This document shows positions 25,979 to 34,771 of a stretch of 64,000 bases of DNA, piece by piece (the stretch's first letter is position 1; each line of letters starts with the position of its first letter). A program made the translations under genes and the position numbers. Source of the DNA: Paenibacillus sp. OV219 (GTDB taxonomy: Bacteria > Bacillota > Bacilli > Paenibacillales > Paenibacillaceae); NCBI RefSeq assembly GCF_900110075.1, contig NZ_FOCJ01000002.1, positions 124,001 to 188,000 on the forward strand, in the 5' to 3' direction. The notes below the pieces were generated by a model. It was not told the DNA's origin. It ran no database searches and saw only the letters and a list, made by a program, of their open reading frames with translations.

Positions 25979-27352
25979 ATGCGAATGATCCAAAGATTGC
26001 GTATGCTTATCCTGCTGCCAATTGCTGCGTTGCTGCTCTGTTCGCTATTTGCTGCCGCGCCGGCGGCTGTTGCGGCCGAGGAAGCAGGCGGTGCGCTTGG
26101 CTCCACCGTTTACGTGGTGGAAGCGAAGGATACAGTTGATCCGAGCCTGGAGCATTTTCTGCAACGGGCATACAAAGAAGCGGAGGATGCGAAAGCAGCA
26201 CGTGTGCTGCTTGTGCTGAACACACTTGGCGGGCTTGTTGACAATGCGCTTAACATTGGCGAGCTCATTCGAACGAGCAGTGTGCCGACGACCGTTTACA
26301 TTCAAGGCAAAGCGGTATCGGCAGGCACCTATATTGCGCTGAATGCGGAGCAGATTGCCATGCAGCCGGGCAGTACAATGGGTGCTGCCGCTGTGGTTGA
26401 TGGGAATGGCACGCTAATTACGAATCCGAAGACCGTATCATTCTGGACAGAGGAGATGAAGTCGGCGGCACTTCTGCATGACCGCGATCCGAATATTGCG
26501 GCTGCAATGGTCAATACAAATTTGACGCTGGAGCTGAAAGACCTCGGTAGAACGAAGGAGAAGGGCGACGTCCTAACGTTGTCTGCAGCTGATGCGGTGA
26601 AAGTCGGCTATGCCGAGTATACCGCGGCAAGTGTAGATGAAGCGCTTGACGGCTTGAAGCTGACGCAGCCGAATGTCGTGAATTTTCATGCGAGCGTAAT
26701 GGAACGCATTGCACAATTTCTGACGACGCCGGTTATCATGACGCTGCTGCTCATTATCGGCATCGCTGGCATTGCCATTGAACTCATGGTGCCTGGCTTC
26801 GGGATTCCGGGTATTGTCGGTCTCATTGCTTTTGCGCTCTACTTCTTCGGTCATTATATCGCCGGATTCGCAGGGCTTGAAGATGTCGTCCTGTTCGTCA
26901 TTGGGATACTGCTGCTTGTTTCTGAGCTATTCGTTCCGAGCTTTGGCATACTTGGCATACTTGGAGCGGCTTCGCTTGTGGCTGGCGTGCTGATGGCAGC
27001 ACCGAATCCGAAGTCTGCTGGCTTGTCCCTACTCGCTGCGTTTATCGTTGCGGCAGTTATCGTATTTATAGTCGCTAAACGATTCGCACATCGGGGCGTA
27101 TGGAACAAGTTTATTCTGAAAGATGCTCTGACGACAGAGGGAGGCTACGTATCCACGGCCAACAAGTCATCCTATCTCGGCATGAAGGGGACGACCATTA
27201 CGCCGCTGCGGCCTGCCGGTACCGTTCGGATCGGCGATGCTCGTGTCGATGTCGTTACAGCAGGCGAGTTCATTCCGAGTGGCGTGAGCGTTGTCGTTAT
27301 TAAAGTCGAAGGCACTCGCGTCGTCGTCGAACAGGAAATTGCTGCACAATAA
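25979..27352 (+). CDS. NfeD-family membrane serine protease (YqeZ)
   Basis: 457 residues. A signal peptide (ends near AAVAAEE) precedes a ClpP/SppA-like serine protease domain. The candidate nucleophile serine is in GKAVSAGTYIAL and the lysine in SAADAVKVGY. Then come four to five transmembrane helices (about 235-370) and a C-terminal NfeD OB-fold (YLGMKGTTITPLRPAGTVRIG). Long NfeD proteins act with the SPFH protein encoded next, in membrane domain organisation or quality control. AAGGGGG precedes the ATG. floA starts 21 bases on. Controlled by a sigma-W-like promoter. Confidence 0.92.
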   Translation: MRMIQRLRMLILLPIAALLLCSLFAAAPAAVAAEEAGGALGSTVYVVEAKDTVDPSLEHFLQRAYKEAEDAKAARVLLVLNTLGGLVDNALNIGELIRTSSVPTTVYIQGKAVSAGTYIALNAEQIAMQPGSTMGAAAVVDGNGTLITNPKTVSFWTEEMKSAALLHDRDPNIAAAMVNTNLTLELKDLGRTKEKGDVLTLSAADAVKVGYAEYTAASVDEALDGLKLTQPNVVNFHASVMERIAQFLTTPVIMTLLLIIGIAGIAIELMVPGFGIPGIVGLIAFALYFFGHYIAGFAGLEDVVLFVIGILLLVSELFVPSFGILGILGAASLVAGVLMAAPNPKSAGLSLLAAFIVAAVIVFIVAKRFAHRGVWNKFILKDALTTEGGYVSTANKSSYLGMKGTTITPLRPAGTVRIGDARVDVVTAGEFIPSGVSVVVIKVEGTRVVVEQEIAAQ

Positions 27353-27373
27353 ACAAGTGGAGGGATTTTAGTT

Positions 27374-28366
27374 ATGGGATTGGATCCAACAGTAACGGTT
27401 GTCATTATCGCGGTGCTAGCTGTAATCGCAGTATCGGTGTTCCTTAGCTTCTTCCCGATTATGCTCTGGATTTCGGCGCTGGCATCTGGTGTTCGCGTCG
27501 GTATTATTACGTTAGTAGCAATGCGGCTGCGCCGCGTCGTACCGAGCCGAATCGTCAATCCGCTCATTAAAGCGACAAAAGCGGGGCTTGGGCTGACAAT
27601 TAACCAGCTTGAAAGCCATTTTCTTGCGGGAGGTAACGTAGACCGCGTCGTCAATTCGCTGATCGCGGCACAGCGTGCGAACATCGAATTGGAATTTGAG
27701 CGTGCTGCAGCAATCGACCTTGCAGGTCGTGACGTGTTGCTGGCCGTTCAGATGAGTGTTAACCCGCGCGTCATTGAGACGCCGATTGTAGCGGCTGTAG
27801 CGAAGAACGGGATTGAAGTAAAAGTTAAGGCACGCGTAACGGTTCGCGCGAACATTGACCGCCTCGTCGGCGGTGCAGGTGAAGAGACGATTATTGCCCG
27901 TGTAGGCGAAGGTATCGTTACGACGGTCGGTTCCTCGGATTCACATAAGGACGTACTTGAAAATCCGGATATGATCTCACGCACGGTGCTTGGCAAAGGG
28001 CTTGACGCGGGTACGGCGTTTGAAATTCTGTCGATCGATATTGCCGACGTTGACATAGGCAAGAACATCGGTGCGCATCTGCAGACTGAGCAAGCTGAGG
28101 CAGATAAGCGGATTGCGCAAGCGAAGGCGGAGGAGCGTCGCGCGATGGCGGTCGCTCATGAGCAGGAGATGAAAGCGCGCGTTGTCGAGATGAGAGCGCG
28201 AGTGGTTGAATCCGAATCGCAAGTTCCGCTTGCAATGGCTGAGGCGCTTAAAACTGGCAAGATCGGAGTCCTCGATTATATGAACTTCAAGAACATTGAA
28301 GCAGATACTTCCATGCGTAATTCTATCGGAGGCGGCACAGGCACTGCTCCGGAGAAGAATGAATAG
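27374..28366 (+). CDS. floA: Flotillin-like protein FloA (SPFH domain)
   Basis: 330 residues. A membrane hairpin ([20 protein letters not shown] and following) anchors the protein on the cytoplasmic face. The SPFH/band-7 domain covers about residues 70-235 ([25 protein letters not shown] is in it), followed by a coiled-coil flotillin segment rich in Ala/Glu/Arg. FloA scaffolds functional membrane microdomains. GGAGGG precedes the ATG. Same operon as nfeD, as in Bacillus subtilis yqeZ-yqfA. Confidence 0.96.
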   Translation: MGLDPTVTVVIIAVLAVIAVSVFLSFFPIMLWISALASGVRVGIITLVAMRLRRVVPSRIVNPLIKATKAGLGLTINQLESHFLAGGNVDRVVNSLIAAQRANIELEFERAAAIDLAGRDVLLAVQMSVNPRVIETPIVAAVAKNGIEVKVKARVTVRANIDRLVGGAGEETIIARVGEGIVTTVGSSDSHKDVLENPDMISRTVLGKGLDAGTAFEILSIDIADVDIGKNIGAHLQTEQAEADKRIAQAKAEERRAMAVAHEQEMKARVVEMRARVVESESQVPLAMAEALKTGKIGVLDYMNFKNIEADTSMRNSIGGGTGTAPEKNE

Positions 28367-28406
28367 CCCACATTCGCAATTGGAATCGTGCGGAGGAGGT
28401 GCATGA

Positions 28407-28964
28407 GTGAGATCGCTAATTGAACTCCTCTTCTCGAACATTTATATTGTCGTCATCTTCGTCGGGTTTCTGCTGACGATGATCAACAAGGCAAGAGGTA
28501 AGCAAAATTCGCCCAATCGAATGCCAACCTTCGGCGGTGAGCCTTCTAAGAGGCAGCAGCAGGAGCATCCTCCTGCCCCGACCCGTGATGCGCACACACC
28601 GCAGCTTGCGCGCCGACAAGAGCAGCCTACGCGGTCTGAGCAACAGCGTCCGGTGAAGCAGCCAGTAGCAGCTATGCCTGCGCCTGTATATACGACGCAG
28701 ATGAAGCCGCGAGGCGATATGATCCCTTCGCAGCCTGAAACGGAGCCTGGTACGCTGCAACGGGCGCTAGCGGCGGAGCGTCCAGCGGCTGTTGCCGTAG
28801 GCGGCAGGCCGACTGCTGCGGCACGCCAGCCAGCTGAAGTGCCTCAGCGAGCGCAGGGCAGCACCGCGTTTCGCACGCCGCAAGGCGAGGAATTGCGCCG
28901 CGCCTTCGTTATGGCGGAGGTGCTAGGGCCTCCGCGCTCAAAGCGAACGCTTCGGCGGATGTAG
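28407..28964 (+). CDS. Hypothetical protein with N-terminal TM and Pro/Gln-rich tail
   Basis: 185 residues from a GTG with GGAGGAGG seven bases upstream. One N-terminal membrane segment (SNIYIVVIFVGFLLTMI) is followed by a long disordered region rich in Pro, Gln, Arg and Ala, then a short conserved-looking end (LRRAFVMAEVLGPPRSKR). Downstream of floA and probably in its operon, the slot held by unrelated yqfB in Bacillus subtilis. The C-terminal motif ending in GPPRS(K) recalls short tails in other Bacillales membrane proteins of unknown role. No function is proposed. Confidence 0.7.
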   Translation: MRSLIELLFSNIYIVVIFVGFLLTMINKARGKQNSPNRMPTFGGEPSKRQQQEHPPAPTRDAHTPQLARRQEQPTRSEQQRPVKQPVAAMPAPVYTTQMKPRGDMIPSQPETEPGTLQRALAAERPAAVAVGGRPTAAARQPAEVPQRAQGSTAFRTPQGEELRRAFVMAEVLGPPRSKRTLRRM

Positions 28965-29013
28965 CGGAAACGAGATAATCTAAAGAAGCAAATTGGTTAC
29001 TATGAACGGACTC

Positions 29014-29060
29014 AAAGTACAGATTCCTCTTATAAGAGGAATCTGTACTTTTTATTTTCT
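29014..29060 (+). terminator. Terminator of the nfeD-floA operon
   Basis: Perfect 16-bp stem AAGTACAGATTCCTCT/AGAGGAATCTGTACTT followed by TTTATTTT. A second stable stem (TTCAGACTT/AAGTCTGAA, 29086-29120) without a T-tract lies beyond it. Confidence 0.9.
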
Positions 29061-29173
29061 TAAACATTTTTTATTGTTCAGATTGTTCAGACTTGAGCAG
29101 TACGTTTGCTTAAGTCTGAATTGTTATTCCAAGGCTTTTCGGATGAGATTCTAGGAGGCGTTTTTTTCGTTAT

Positions 29174-29473
29174 TCAAATTTGATGGTACGATGTCACGAT
29201 CCACACTCCATGCATGCCCAGCACGAATACGTAAAGGGCACAGGTAATGAACATTAAACCTCTCAGAAGCTTTGAAACCTTATGCGGAATAAGAAACAGA
29301 AGTAAAAGCGGAAGCATGACTTTGAAGAGGAAGAATGCAAGGGGGCTCTGGTGATAGAGCCAGTCCATGAACGGGTTGGCTTCATGAATGATGCCAGTTC
29401 GCAGCCCAAGGTCCGTTAAGATAGCGTCGCTTGCGCTCGTAATAAGTATGAAAGTGATTAAGATAATCCGCAC
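29174..29473 (-). CDS. DUF5658 family membrane protein
   Basis: 99 residues, GTG start with GAGGTGA six bases upstream. Three hydrophobic helices. The N-terminal SDAILTDLGLRTG followed by EANPFMDWL is the DUF5658 signature (polar D and E/N residues inside a small three-helix protein). Function unknown. It is the only minus-strand gene in the core block and has its own promoter overlapped by a 10-bp inverted repeat, so expression is probably controlled. Confidence 0.75.
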   Translation of the reverse strand: MRIILITFILITSASDAILTDLGLRTGIIHEANPFMDWLYHQSPLAFFLFKVMLPLLLLFLIPHKVSKLLRGLMFITCALYVFVLGMHGVWIVTSYHQI

Positions 29474-29495
29474 ACTGCGTCACCTCAAAATGGTA

Positions 29496-29541
29496 ATGAT
29501 ACATTACGTTTCATTATATACAAAATGTATCATAAATACAA
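29496..29541 (-). promoter_or_regulatory. Sigma-A promoter with overlapping inverted-repeat operator
   Basis: Minus strand: TTGTAT (29541-29536), 17-bp spacer, TATAAT (29518-29513). Arms ATGATACATT (29496-29505) and AATGTATCAT (29524-29533) form a perfect 10-bp inverted repeat with an 18-bp centre that contains the -10 box; one arm is in the spacer, the other near the start site. Confidence 0.65.
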
Positions 29542-29571
29542 AAACGTATACCCTTCTGAGCAGTTGAACTC

Positions 29572-29600
29572 TCATATTTCCAGCAACTCGCGCATATTTT
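29572..29600 (+). promoter_or_regulatory. Sigma-E-like sporulation promoter for yqfC-yqfD
   Basis: TCATATT (29572-29578), 14-bp spacer, CATATTTT (29593-29600), close to the sigma-E pattern (ATA-type -35, 14 bp, CATACAAT-type -10). yqfC-yqfD are known mother-cell genes in Bacillus subtilis. Confidence 0.5.
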
Positions 29601-29631
29601 GGTACAGTACGGGAAGGGGGCCTCTGCCGGC

Positions 29632-29910
29632 ATGAGCCGTTTAAATCGCAAACTTCGTAAAATGGCTGCCGATCTGCTCGATTTGCCGCAGGATGTCGTG
29701 ATGGATTTGCCCCGGCTAACCATGATCGGCGACCGCCAACTTTACATCGAGAACCATCGCGGAGTGCTGCATTTTTCTAGCGATAAGCTGCGTCTCGCGC
29801 TAAGCAAGGGTGAAATAGAGGTGACGGGCAGCGATCTCGTCATACGTACGATATGGACAGAAGAAGTCGTCATAGAAGGCTTTATTAAAAATATAGAAGT
29901 ACGCGAGTAA
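29632..29910 (+). CDS. yqfC: Sporulation protein YqfC (YabP/YqfC family)
   Basis: 92 residues from the ATG at 29632 (GGAAGGGGG upstream), matching the length of Bacillus subtilis YqfC. The YabP-type fold is indicated by LPRLTMIGDRQLYIENHRG and the repeating beta strands (GEIEVTGSDLVIRTIWTEEVVIEG). Needed for sporulation in the mother cell; exact role unknown. It precedes yqfD by about 100 bases and has a sigma-E-like promoter. Confidence 0.9.
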   Translation: MSRLNRKLRKMAADLLDLPQDVVMDLPRLTMIGDRQLYIENHRGVLHFSSDKLRLALSKGEIEVTGSDLVIRTIWTEEVVIEGFIKNIEVRE

Positions 29911-30007
29911 TGCGAAAGGGAGCAGCGCTTATGGCGGAAGCAACGCTTCCTTAAGCGTGTGCTGGACAAGTAGCAATGCTAGAACAAAGTAAAGGGGGGC
30001 AAGAACA

Positions 30008-31210
30008 ATGAGTGCGACGAATGCAACGTGGATGCAATGGCTCCGCGGATATATCACAGTTCGAGTGCGCGGCGAAGCTGCAGAGAAGCTGGTGAACACC
30101 GCGCTCTCGAAAGGGCTGTCGCTTTGGTCCATCAGGCGGACAAGCAAGGGTGAGCTTGACTGTTACTTGCTTGTGACGGATTTCTTCGAGCTTCGTCCGA
30201 TCTTGAAAGAGACAGGCTGCCGCATCCATGTGACGTCGCGTCAAGGACTGCCGTTCTGGGTGCGCCGCGCGCAGAAACGTGTTTTTTTTGCAGCGGGGCT
30301 CGTCCTGTTCTTTATCGGGATGTATTTGCTCTCATCGCTCATCTGGTCCATCGACGTGAAGGGTAATAATCGGCTCTCGGAGGAGCAAATATTACAAGTC
30401 GCCAAGCAGGAGGGACTATACCCGTTCCAATGGTCGTTTCGGCTTGACGATGTGACCGTATTGTCGAAGAAAATGGCGCAGAAGCTTCCTGGTGCGGCAT
30501 GGGTCGGTGTTCAGAAGCAGGGTACGCGAATTACGATTCAAGTCGTAGAATCTTCAGTGCCGGATAGGAAGACGCCGATGAACCCGCGCCATCTCGTCGC
30601 TTCGACCGATGCTGTCGTGACGAAAGTGCTAGCCGAGACCGGCAGGCCCGTCGTTAAACGCAATATGCGAGTCAAGCAAGGCGATGTGCTCATCTCAGGG
30701 ATGCTTGGGGATGAGAATAACGCCAAAGCGGTCGTTGCGAAGGGCGTCGTGAAGGGCATTGTGTGGCATGAATATGACATTGTTTCGCCGCTCACCCGTC
30801 AGACGAAGGTTTATACGGGCGAGAAGAAAGTGGTGTGGTATGCGGTTGTCGCAGGTCGGGCGATGAAGGTAAGCGGATATGGCGGCAGTCCCTTCGCGAT
30901 GTATGAAAGTGTGAAGCAGGAGGAGCAGGCCGCGTGGCGAACGATGAAGATGCCGTTTGGAAGAATGAAAGAGACGATTCTGGAAGTGAAGCTGCAAAGC
31001 CAAACGGTCAGCGTCGAGGAGGCCAAAGCTGAGGGAATCGAGCAGGCAAAGGCAGATGTACTGGCTAAAGTCGGCCCGGATGCACAGGTACTTGGCGAAA
31101 ACATTTTGCATGAAAAGACGGACAATGGTAAAGTTTATATGAAAGTGCTTTTTGAGGTGGATCAATCGATTGTGAAAGAGAGACCGCTAGTTCAGATGCA
31201 AGGGGATTGA
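30008..31210 (+). CDS. yqfD: Sporulation protein YqfD
   Basis: 400 residues, AAGGGGGG before the ATG. The N-terminal cytoplasmic domain (LRGYITVRVRGEAAEKLVN, then CRIHVTSRQGLPF) leads to one membrane helix (VFFAAGLVLFFIGMYLLSSLI) and an outer domain beginning VKGNNRLSEEQIL, the POTRA-like region of this family. It is required for spore formation, as with YqfC. It sits directly before phoH. Confidence 0.93.
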   Translation: MSATNATWMQWLRGYITVRVRGEAAEKLVNTALSKGLSLWSIRRTSKGELDCYLLVTDFFELRPILKETGCRIHVTSRQGLPFWVRRAQKRVFFAAGLVLFFIGMYLLSSLIWSIDVKGNNRLSEEQILQVAKQEGLYPFQWSFRLDDVTVLSKKMAQKLPGAAWVGVQKQGTRITIQVVESSVPDRKTPMNPRHLVASTDAVVTKVLAETGRPVVKRNMRVKQGDVLISGMLGDENNAKAVVAKGVVKGIVWHEYDIVSPLTRQTKVYTGEKKVVWYAVVAGRAMKVSGYGGSPFAMYESVKQEEQAAWRTMKMPFGRMKETILEVKLQSQTVSVEEAKAEGIEQAKADVLAKVGPDAQVLGENILHEKTDNGKVYMKVLFEVDQSIVKERPLVQMQGD

Positions 31211-31216
31211 GTATTT

Positions 31217-32188
31217 TTGCAAAATGAATTCAAAGTAGCTAAAATTCCACTTGCCAACGCAGCGGAGGGGCTAGCACTATTTGGCCCGCAGGATAAGTAT
31301 TTACGGTTAGTTCAGAAGCAAACGTCAGCAGACATTGCATCCCGTGAAGCGGAAATTTCGATCTCGGGTACTAGCGCCGAGGTTGATTCTATCGAACAGC
31401 TTTATACTGTGCTTCAGCAGCTCGTGCGAGGCGGCTACACACCGTCCGAACGCGATATTATGTATGCGCTTGACCTTTCGCGTACGCTGCAGGCAGATCA
31501 GCTGCTAGATTTGTTCAAGGCCGAAATTACGACAACGTTTCGTGGCAAACCGATTCGGGTAAAAACGATTGGTCAGCGCCACTACGTAAAGACGATCAAG
31601 CGAATGGATATTGTGTTCGGGATCGGCCCAGCCGGTACGGGCAAGACGTATCTCGCGGTTGTTCTCGCGGTAGCTGCCCTGAAGGAAGGCTCCGTCAAAC
31701 GGATCGTTCTGACGCGTCCTGCGGTTGAGGCCGGCGAGAACCTAGGTTTCCTGCCAGGCGATCTGCAAGAGAAGGTAGATCCGTACTTAAGACCGCTGTA
31801 CGATGCACTGCATGACGTACTCGGGCCGGATCAAACGACCAAAGCATTTGAACGCGGACTTATCGAAGTAGCACCGCTCGCTTATATGCGTGGCCGGACG
31901 CTCGAGGATTCATTTATTATTTTGGACGAGGCACAGAATACGACACCGGAGCAGATGAAAATGTTCCTGACTCGTCTCGGTTTTGGCGCGAAGATGGTCA
32001 TCACCGGCGACGTTACCCAAATTGACTTGCCCCGCGGCAAGCGTTCGGGACTTATTGAAGCACAGCGCATCCTCGCCGATATTCCGGAGATTAGCTTCAT
32101 CCTCTTTAACGAGCAGGATGTCGTCCGTCACTCGCTTGTCCAGAAGATCATAACGGCATATAATGTGGACGCAGAGAAGCAGGTTTAA
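31217..32188 (+). CDS. phoH: PhoH-like ATPase
   Basis: 323 residues from a TTG start (AAGGGG upstream). A PhoH-type ATPase with Walker A GPAGTGKTYLAVV (about residue 138), Walker B FIILDEAQNT and an arginine-containing motif GKRSGLIEA. The N-terminal ~110 residues resemble a KH-like RNA-binding module. PhoH is probably an RNA helicase/ATPase linked to ribosome and RNA quality control and is conserved beside YbeY. It starts six bases after yqfD. Confidence 0.96.
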   Translation: MQNEFKVAKIPLANAAEGLALFGPQDKYLRLVQKQTSADIASREAEISISGTSAEVDSIEQLYTVLQQLVRGGYTPSERDIMYALDLSRTLQADQLLDLFKAEITTTFRGKPIRVKTIGQRHYVKTIKRMDIVFGIGPAGTGKTYLAVVLAVAALKEGSVKRIVLTRPAVEAGENLGFLPGDLQEKVDPYLRPLYDALHDVLGPDQTTKAFERGLIEVAPLAYMRGRTLEDSFIILDEAQNTTPEQMKMFLTRLGFGAKMVITGDVTQIDLPRGKRSGLIEAQRILADIPEISFILFNEQDVVRHSLVQKIITAYNVDAEKQV

Positions 32189-32221
32189 ATTGGATTATTT
32201 GTTACCCACTCAAAAATAGCG

Positions 32222-32484
32222 TTGTGACCGAAGGTCACAAAAGCGACTCCTCCCGCGAATGTTACTAATATCGACAAAAAGCGGCATTCTTCCAATTGTT
32301 TAAGCCGGCATCCAGTGGCGAAAGAACGCCGCATGTAAGTGTGTCCGCGCCAGCGGACGAAAACGAGCCTTCGTCGAAGGATGGTCGAAGACGGCCCAGG
32401 CGAAGGCACGGTACTTCCGGGTCCAGGGACGGCAGTCCCTGGGGTCCCCCTTTTTAAGGGGGATTTAGGGGGATGTCCGCGCAG
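32222..32484. repeat. Palindrome-rich intergenic element between phoH and yqfF
   Basis: This 336-base gap (32189-32524) holds no gene. It contains four short perfect inverted repeats: TTGTGACC/GGTCACAA (32222-32240), GTCCGC/GCGGAC (32343-32358), CAGGGAC/GTCCCTG (32424-32441) and TCCCCC/GGGGGA (32445-32463). The last is followed by TTTAGGGGGAT. The words TGTCCGCGC at 32342 and 32474 are direct repeats. The pattern resembles dispersed REP-like or MITE-like elements that carry the CCCCC-T-run-AAGGGGG core in many bacteria. No open frame of its own and no transposase. Confidence 0.6.
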
Positions 32485-32524
32485 CTTTTTGGGGGATTGT
32501 TCTAGGTTTGGGAGGATAAATAAA

Positions 32525-34771
32525 ATGGTGAATCAAGGAACCAGCCTAGATGAACTAAGATCATCAGGATGGAATGGATGGAAGCACAGCGCCGCCATTA
32601 GATGGGTGCTATTGCTTCTGTTTGTTTTGTTGTTTTATTTTTCTTTGGCACCTCATGTGCTCCCGGAGACATACAACATTGAGCTCGGCAAGCCAAGCGA
32701 CCGCGACATCGAAGCGCCGATGGAAATTAAGGATGAGAAGGCGACCCTTCAAGCGCAGGAGCAAGCTGCCGAGCAGGTGGAGCCGATCTATTCCATCGTT
32801 GCGCTACGGAGCGAGGTACTGCTGGAGCAAATTTTTGCCCGGATGGAGCAATTGAACCAGGATGATCAAGTGACGTTGGAGAACAAGGTGTCGATTTATC
32901 GCACCGAAATTCCGCAGCTGTACACCGATTATGTGGATCAATTCGTTCGTAATAACAAAGGCAATGGCACGTACAACGATACGCTGCTCGAAGAGATGGC
33001 CACTGCCGTCAAAGCGCAAGCTTACCGGATTCCTGAGGAAACGTATTATAAGCTGCCGTCGCTGTCGCCGATTCAGCTAGGTGACATGCAGCAGGTTGCG
33101 GTATCCATCGTACATAAGCTAATGGGTGACTCACTTCGCGAAGCGGAGACAGCTCGTACGAAAGTTGCAGAGCTTGTCAATGCCAGTTCCTTAAGTGAGC
33201 GCAAAACGAGAGAAATTGTGCAGGAGCTTGCCCGGTACGCAATTATGCCAAACAAGTTTCTGGATAAACAAGCGACGAACGATGCGAGAGTTGCTGCCAA
33301 GGAGAATACACCGCCTGTTGTCATCAAACAAGGCGATATTATTGTTCATAAAGGCGAAATCGTATCCAAAGAAATGTATGATCGACTATCTTCAATTGGG
33401 CTGCTTCAGACGAAGAAGACGTACTGGCCGCAGCTTGGTTTGCTGCTGATGTCAATTTTGTTCACGATTGTTATTTACAGCTACTTGGAGAAGGCGGCTG
33501 GCTTATCCGGCGGCACGCGGACCAAGTACAGCAATACGCAGCTCGTTATGCTGTTGCTGGTCTATGTGCTTAATATCGTCGCGATGCAAATTATTGATTT
33601 AACGCAGACACAGTCGATGCCTTATGTCGGTTATCTAGCGCCTACCGCAATGGGGGCGATGCTGATCGTGCTGCTGCTCGATATTCAGCTTGCAGTCGTG
33701 AGCTCCTTCTTGTTTGCTATTATGGGCAGCGTTATTTTTAACATGGACTCTGGTCGTATCTTTGATTTCAATTATGGATTCACGACTGCGGTCATCTCGT
33801 TCGCGGCAATCTTCGCGATTCATCGAGCGAGCCAGCGTTCAACGATTCTGAAAGCAGGCATCATGGTCAGCTTGTTTGGCTCAGCCTCCGCATTGGCGAT
33901 ACTGCTTCTAGGGGAGCTGCCAGACAAGAATGAGATCATCATGACGGTGGCGTTTGCATTCGCGAGCGGCCTGCTCACGGCGATTCTTGTTGTCGGATTA
34001 ATGCCGTTCTTCGAAGTGACTTTCGGCATATTGTCCGCGCTGAAGCTTGTCGAGCTGTCAAGTCCGAACCACCCACTGCTGCGCAAGCTGCTGACAGAGA
34101 CGCCTGGGACCTATCATCATAGCGTTATGGTCGGCAACTTATCCGAAGCCGCAGCTGAGGCTATCGGCGCGAACGGCTTGTTATGCCGCGTCGGTTCTTT
34201 CTATCACGATATTGGGAAGACGAAACGACCGAGCTACTTTATTGAGAATCAGACGAATATTGAGAATCCACATGATTCGATTGAGCCCAAACTGAGCAAA
34301 TCAATCATCATTGCGCATGCTAGAGACGGAGTCGAGATGCTTCGCGCTCACAAGCTGCCGAAGCCGATAAGAGACATAGCCGAGCAACATCACGGTACGA
34401 CATTCCTGAAGTATTTTTATCACAAAGCGTATAAATTGGCGGAAGAAGCGGGCATAGAGCCGGATTTCACCGAAGATGACTTCCGGTATCCAGGTCCGAA
34501 GGCACAGTCGAAGGAAGCGGCAATCGTCGGCATCGCAGACTGTGTCGAAGCTGCGGTTCGCAGCCTGCGCAGTCCAACGGTGGAACAAGTTGAATCCATG
34601 ATTAACAAAATCATTAAGAGTCGACTGGACGATGATCAATTTAACGAATGCGATATTACGCTGAAGGAACTTGAGAAGATCGCGCAGACACTGAAAGAGA
34701 CCGTTATCGGCATCTTCCACTCGCGCATTGAATATCCGGAAGACGTTAAACAAAAGGAGCGGCTAGCATGA
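32525..34771 (+). CDS. 7TM-HD phosphodiesterase, PgpH/YqfF family
   Basis: 748 residues from the ATG at 32525, which has GGGAGG upstream; the frame is open further back but runs through the palindromic repeat. One N-terminal membrane helix, a ~270-residue extracytoplasmic 7TMR-HDED domain, seven membrane helices, then a cytoplasmic HD domain. Its metal ligands appear in GTYHHSVMVGNL, FYHDIGKTKR, IIIAHARDGVEM and EQHHGT. The family degrades cyclic di-AMP. The stop overlaps the ybeY start (ATGA). Confidence 0.94.
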   Translation: MVNQGTSLDELRSSGWNGWKHSAAIRWVLLLLFVLLFYFSLAPHVLPETYNIELGKPSDRDIEAPMEIKDEKATLQAQEQAAEQVEPIYSIVALRSEVLLEQIFARMEQLNQDDQVTLENKVSIYRTEIPQLYTDYVDQFVRNNKGNGTYNDTLLEEMATAVKAQAYRIPEETYYKLPSLSPIQLGDMQQVAVSIVHKLMGDSLREAETARTKVAELVNASSLSERKTREIVQELARYAIMPNKFLDKQATNDARVAAKENTPPVVIKQGDIIVHKGEIVSKEMYDRLSSIGLLQTKKTYWPQLGLLLMSILFTIVIYSYLEKAAGLSGGTRTKYSNTQLVMLLLVYVLNIVAMQIIDLTQTQSMPYVGYLAPTAMGAMLIVLLLDIQLAVVSSFLFAIMGSVIFNMDSGRIFDFNYGFTTAVISFAAIFAIHRASQRSTILKAGIMVSLFGSASALAILLLGELPDKNEIIMTVAFAFASGLLTAILVVGLMPFFEVTFGILSALKLVELSSPNHPLLRKLLTETPGTYHHSVMVGNLSEAAAEAIGANGLLCRVGSFYHDIGKTKRPSYFIENQTNIENPHDSIEPKLSKSIIIAHARDGVEMLRAHKLPKPIRDIAEQHHGTTFLKYFYHKAYKLAEEAGIEPDFTEDDFRYPGPKAQSKEAAIVGIADCVEAAVRSLRSPTVEQVESMINKIIKSRLDDDQFNECDITLKELEKIAQTLKETVIGIFHSRIEYPEDVKQKERLA

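Noticed and set aside
29911-30007. 14-codon ORF between yqfC and yqfD
   Set aside because: No good SD, contains a GGAAGC/GCTTCC palindrome, and no relatives known to me; treated as spacer.
32339-32524. N-terminal extension of YqfF
   Set aside because: The frame is open but runs through the palindromic repeat; the GGGAGG-ATG at 32525 and the family start point to the shorter protein.
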